A stretch of DNA of 64,000 nt from Streptococcaceae bacterium ESL0729 (GTDB lineage Bacteria > Bacillota > Bacilli > Lactobacillales > Streptococcaceae): positions 713,001-777,000 of the forward strand of contig CP113924.1 of NCBI GenBank assembly GCA_029391995.1, in the 5' to 3' direction. Below, piece by piece: positions 62,514-64,000 of the stretch (positions are counted from its first letter, which is position 1; every line of letters starts with the position of its first letter). Made by a program: the position numbers and the translations under genes. The notes beneath the pieces were generated by a model, which did no database searches, was not told the origin of the DNA, and was given only the letters and a program-made list of their open reading frames with translations.

Positions 62514-63698
62514 CTACTTTTTGATTAAACGGGCCTGAAAATTATAAATAGGTCGGGACTGGCCTACTGTTCCTGACAGACCACCATTACTTGTCCACTC
62601 CTGCCAACCAGAGTCCTTGAGAAAACTTCGGTACATGACATGATAATTTTTGGCTAAATCTCCTGTAAGTCTGATTTCAACTGCCTCCATGGCCTTTGAT
62701 TGACCCGTAGTTCCAGCCATTTGGCCATCTTTTACAAATCCCTGCCAGCCAACATTTGCTACGTGGGCTCGATATTCAATTGAATCTGACAGACCAAAAT
62801 TTTCAACCCTAAGGGCCAAGGCTTCCATATTTCTGAAGTCGTCTGTTCCAGAGAATCCTCCGTCTGACACCCAGTCCTTCCAGCCAACATTTGATATGTG
62901 GGAGACATAATTTAGGCCTTGAACTGGATGGGAATTTGCTGGAACCTGGGACTGTGAATCCACTTGTTCGACAGCAATATACCTCCTTTTGCCGCTGCCT
63001 GCAATGTAGGAAATCCACAAGTAGCCATCTGCCTGAGTAAGTTGGTCGTAGATAACTGTATCACCTGGGTAATAGCTGGCAAGAGAGGGGCTTGAAAGCC
63101 TTGGCTCAGCCCTAACGTGAGAGCTTGTTTTAAAGCGATAAAGACCGCTCGGAGCAAGCTTATGAGAGTTATCAGGACTAGGACTTGGATTGGTTGGGCC
63201 AATGGCATTTGTGAGGTCCTTGAAGTGGATAAAACCCGAGACATCATGCTTACTAATCCAGCGGGACTTGTAGTTCCCCGTGTAGCCGTAGTTATACTCC
63301 TCTATCAAAACCCTATCCCCGCTTACCTCAGCCACCCAGGCCACATGCATGGATGACCACCAGGCAACAGAACCCACAGCCGGCTTGTTATCAACCACAA
63401 AACCCTGGCTACGAGCCGTATTGCCCCAGGTGTTGGCATTGCCATAACCCCTTGGAAGCATAAAACCATTAATCTTATCCAGGCGATGGGCAACAAATGA
63501 TGTACACTGACGAACGTACATGCCATAAGTATCTGCAACTAGTGAACCAACGGGATAAGACTTCCAGTAGGAGGGGTAATCATCCCCAACAGGAGCTGCC
63601 TCAACCTCTCCTACACAAAGGCTTGAAAAGCCTAAAACAAGGCAGCCAGTTAATAGGACTGAACCCTTAAATCTAAATTTCTTCTTAAGTATCTGCAA
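62514..63698 (-). CDS. Secreted CHAP domain wall hydrolase with SH3 and ChW repeats
   Basis: 394 residues from TTG 63698 (GGAGG 7 bases upstream). Signal peptide ending near AEA/AP (about 35), CHAP domain with catalytic Cys in YVRQCTSFVAH and His in SMHVAWV, a Pro-rich linker, a bacterial SH3 domain (about 185-245, SSHVRAEPRLSS) and three clostridial hydrophobic repeats with W (about 257-394; GWKDWVSDGG, GWQGFVKDGQ, GWQEWTSNGG). Probably cuts peptidoglycan cross-links or stem peptides. Own terminator. Confidence 0.9.
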   Translation of the reverse strand: MQILKKKFRFKGSVLLTGCLVLGFSSLCVGEVEAAPVGDDYPSYWKSYPVGSLVADTYGMYVRQCTSFVAHRLDKINGFMLPRGYGNANTWGNTARSQGFVVDNKPAVGSVAWWSSMHVAWVAEVSGDRVLIEEYNYGYTGNYKSRWISKHDVSGFIHFKDLTNAIGPTNPSPSPDNSHKLAPSGLYRFKTSSHVRAEPRLSSPSLASYYPGDTVIYDQLTQADGYLWISYIAGSGKRRYIAVEQVDSQSQVPANSHPVQGLNYVSHISNVGWKDWVSDGGFSGTDDFRNMEALALRVENFGLSDSIEYRAHVANVGWQGFVKDGQMAGTTGQSKAMEAVEIRLTGDLAKNYHVMYRSFLKDSGWQEWTSNGGLSGTVGQSRPIYNFQARLIKK

Positions 63699-63788
63699 AT
63701 AGTATCCTCCATAAATTTTTACCAATTTTTAAGTCTATCCTAAAAATGGCCTATCTACATATACGAAAACAAAGTAAGAAGCTAACAA

Positions 63789-63817
63789 AAAACCTCCTTT
63801 ATTTTTAAAAGAGGTTT
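63789..63817 (-). terminator. Terminator before the CHAP gene
   Basis: On the - strand AAACCTC-N13-GAGGTTT followed by TTTG; it ends the upstream membrane-protein gene. Confidence 0.75.
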
Positions 63818-63826
63818 AAAGAAATC

Positions 63827-64000
63827 TTATTTTTCAAGGGCTCCCCTGAGTCCGTATGACCAAGACATGATATGGGAGAAAAGGAAGAGGGAGATGATTG
63901 TCCCCTCCCTAATATAAATGGGAAGGCTGAAGGCAAAAGATAGGATTAAAGACCCACTCACTCCTATCACATCAATTCCATACCTGTAAAATTTCATTGA
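63827..64000 (-). CDS. Partial membrane protein (YczE/YitT-like C-terminus)
   Basis: 57 codons plus stop, open to the window edge. The end SGSLILSFAFSLPIYIREGT and WSYGLRGALEK fits the C-terminal helices of YczE/YyaS-type membrane proteins (IREGT motif). Start lies outside the window. Confidence 0.5.
   Translation of the reverse strand, partial: SMKFYRYGIDVIGVSGSLILSFAFSLPIYIREGTIISLFLFSHIMSWSYGLRGALEK

Overview
The window (64 kb, low G+C, no rRNA or tRNA genes) comes from a member of the Streptococcaceae, most likely Lactococcus or a close relative. The grounds are a 356-residue XerS recombinase with a single difSL-type site just upstream, rplJ-rplL behind an L10 leader, infC-rpmI-rplT behind an L20-type leader, a lactococcal-type RibU behind an FMN riboswitch, and an FBP-type L-lactate dehydrogenase. 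The genus assignment is an inference.

The window spans the replication terminus. The difSL-like site is at 16697-16727. Most genes from 3.7 to 17.9 kb lie on the + strand and nearly all genes from 17.9 to 64 kb lie on the - strand, as expected if both forks converge at about 16.7 kb. Left arm: ldh, rqcH/fbpA and a small Fe-S-biogenesis-like gene (all -); a TrpXYZ-like ABC importer operon (+); a phage remnant island (7.05-9.58 kb); serC-serA-DUF1015; rplJ-rplL; a metal P-type ATPase; xerS. Right arm: trmFO, topA, dprA, rnhB, rbgA; a second phage remnant island (24.4-26.9 kb); a 5'-nucleotidase family protein; a 14-TM MFS transporter; a diverged thiamine pyrophosphokinase; ppk1 with a DUF2252 gene; YitT; a YtrA-type GntR/ABC operon; an APC permease; alsS; an esterase; TPR and AI-2E proteins; a 7-bladed lactonase; MazG-like, DUF2130 and tyrosine phosphatase genes.

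The two phage islands are mirror images about dif: opposite strands, inner edges about 7.1 and 7.6 kb from it. They hold C-terminal pieces of minor capsid proteins fused to polymorphic toxin domains (an unassigned HExxE domain, a barnase/EndoU/colicin-like domain, and an Ntox50-type domain), each followed by a small overlapping or adjacent gene that could be immunity (83-aa protein, CPCC zinc protein, LSM-like protein) and a similar intrinsic terminator. They share a near-identical 160-bp inverted repeat. All three toxin genes are broken, two by single-A slips and one by an in-frame TGA.

At 49.7-50.75 kb is a compact locus that I cannot assign: a 47-aa membrane protein, an overlapping 62-aa charged protein, two strongly structured putative small RNAs with their own promoters and terminators (50100-50209 and 50308-50437), and a 67-aa HTH protein paralogous to one in the left phage island. 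This is my main candidate for an undescribed system.

The rest of the right arm carries copZ-copA (CopA has a 24-Met linker) with a cop-box operator, a five-gene sugar/glycerol-phosphate-type ABC operon that includes a beta-CASP-like hydrolase, ribU, infC-rpmI-rplT, a membrane-anchored nuclease-like protein, a secreted CHAP/SH3/ChW wall protein, and a partial membrane protein at the window end.
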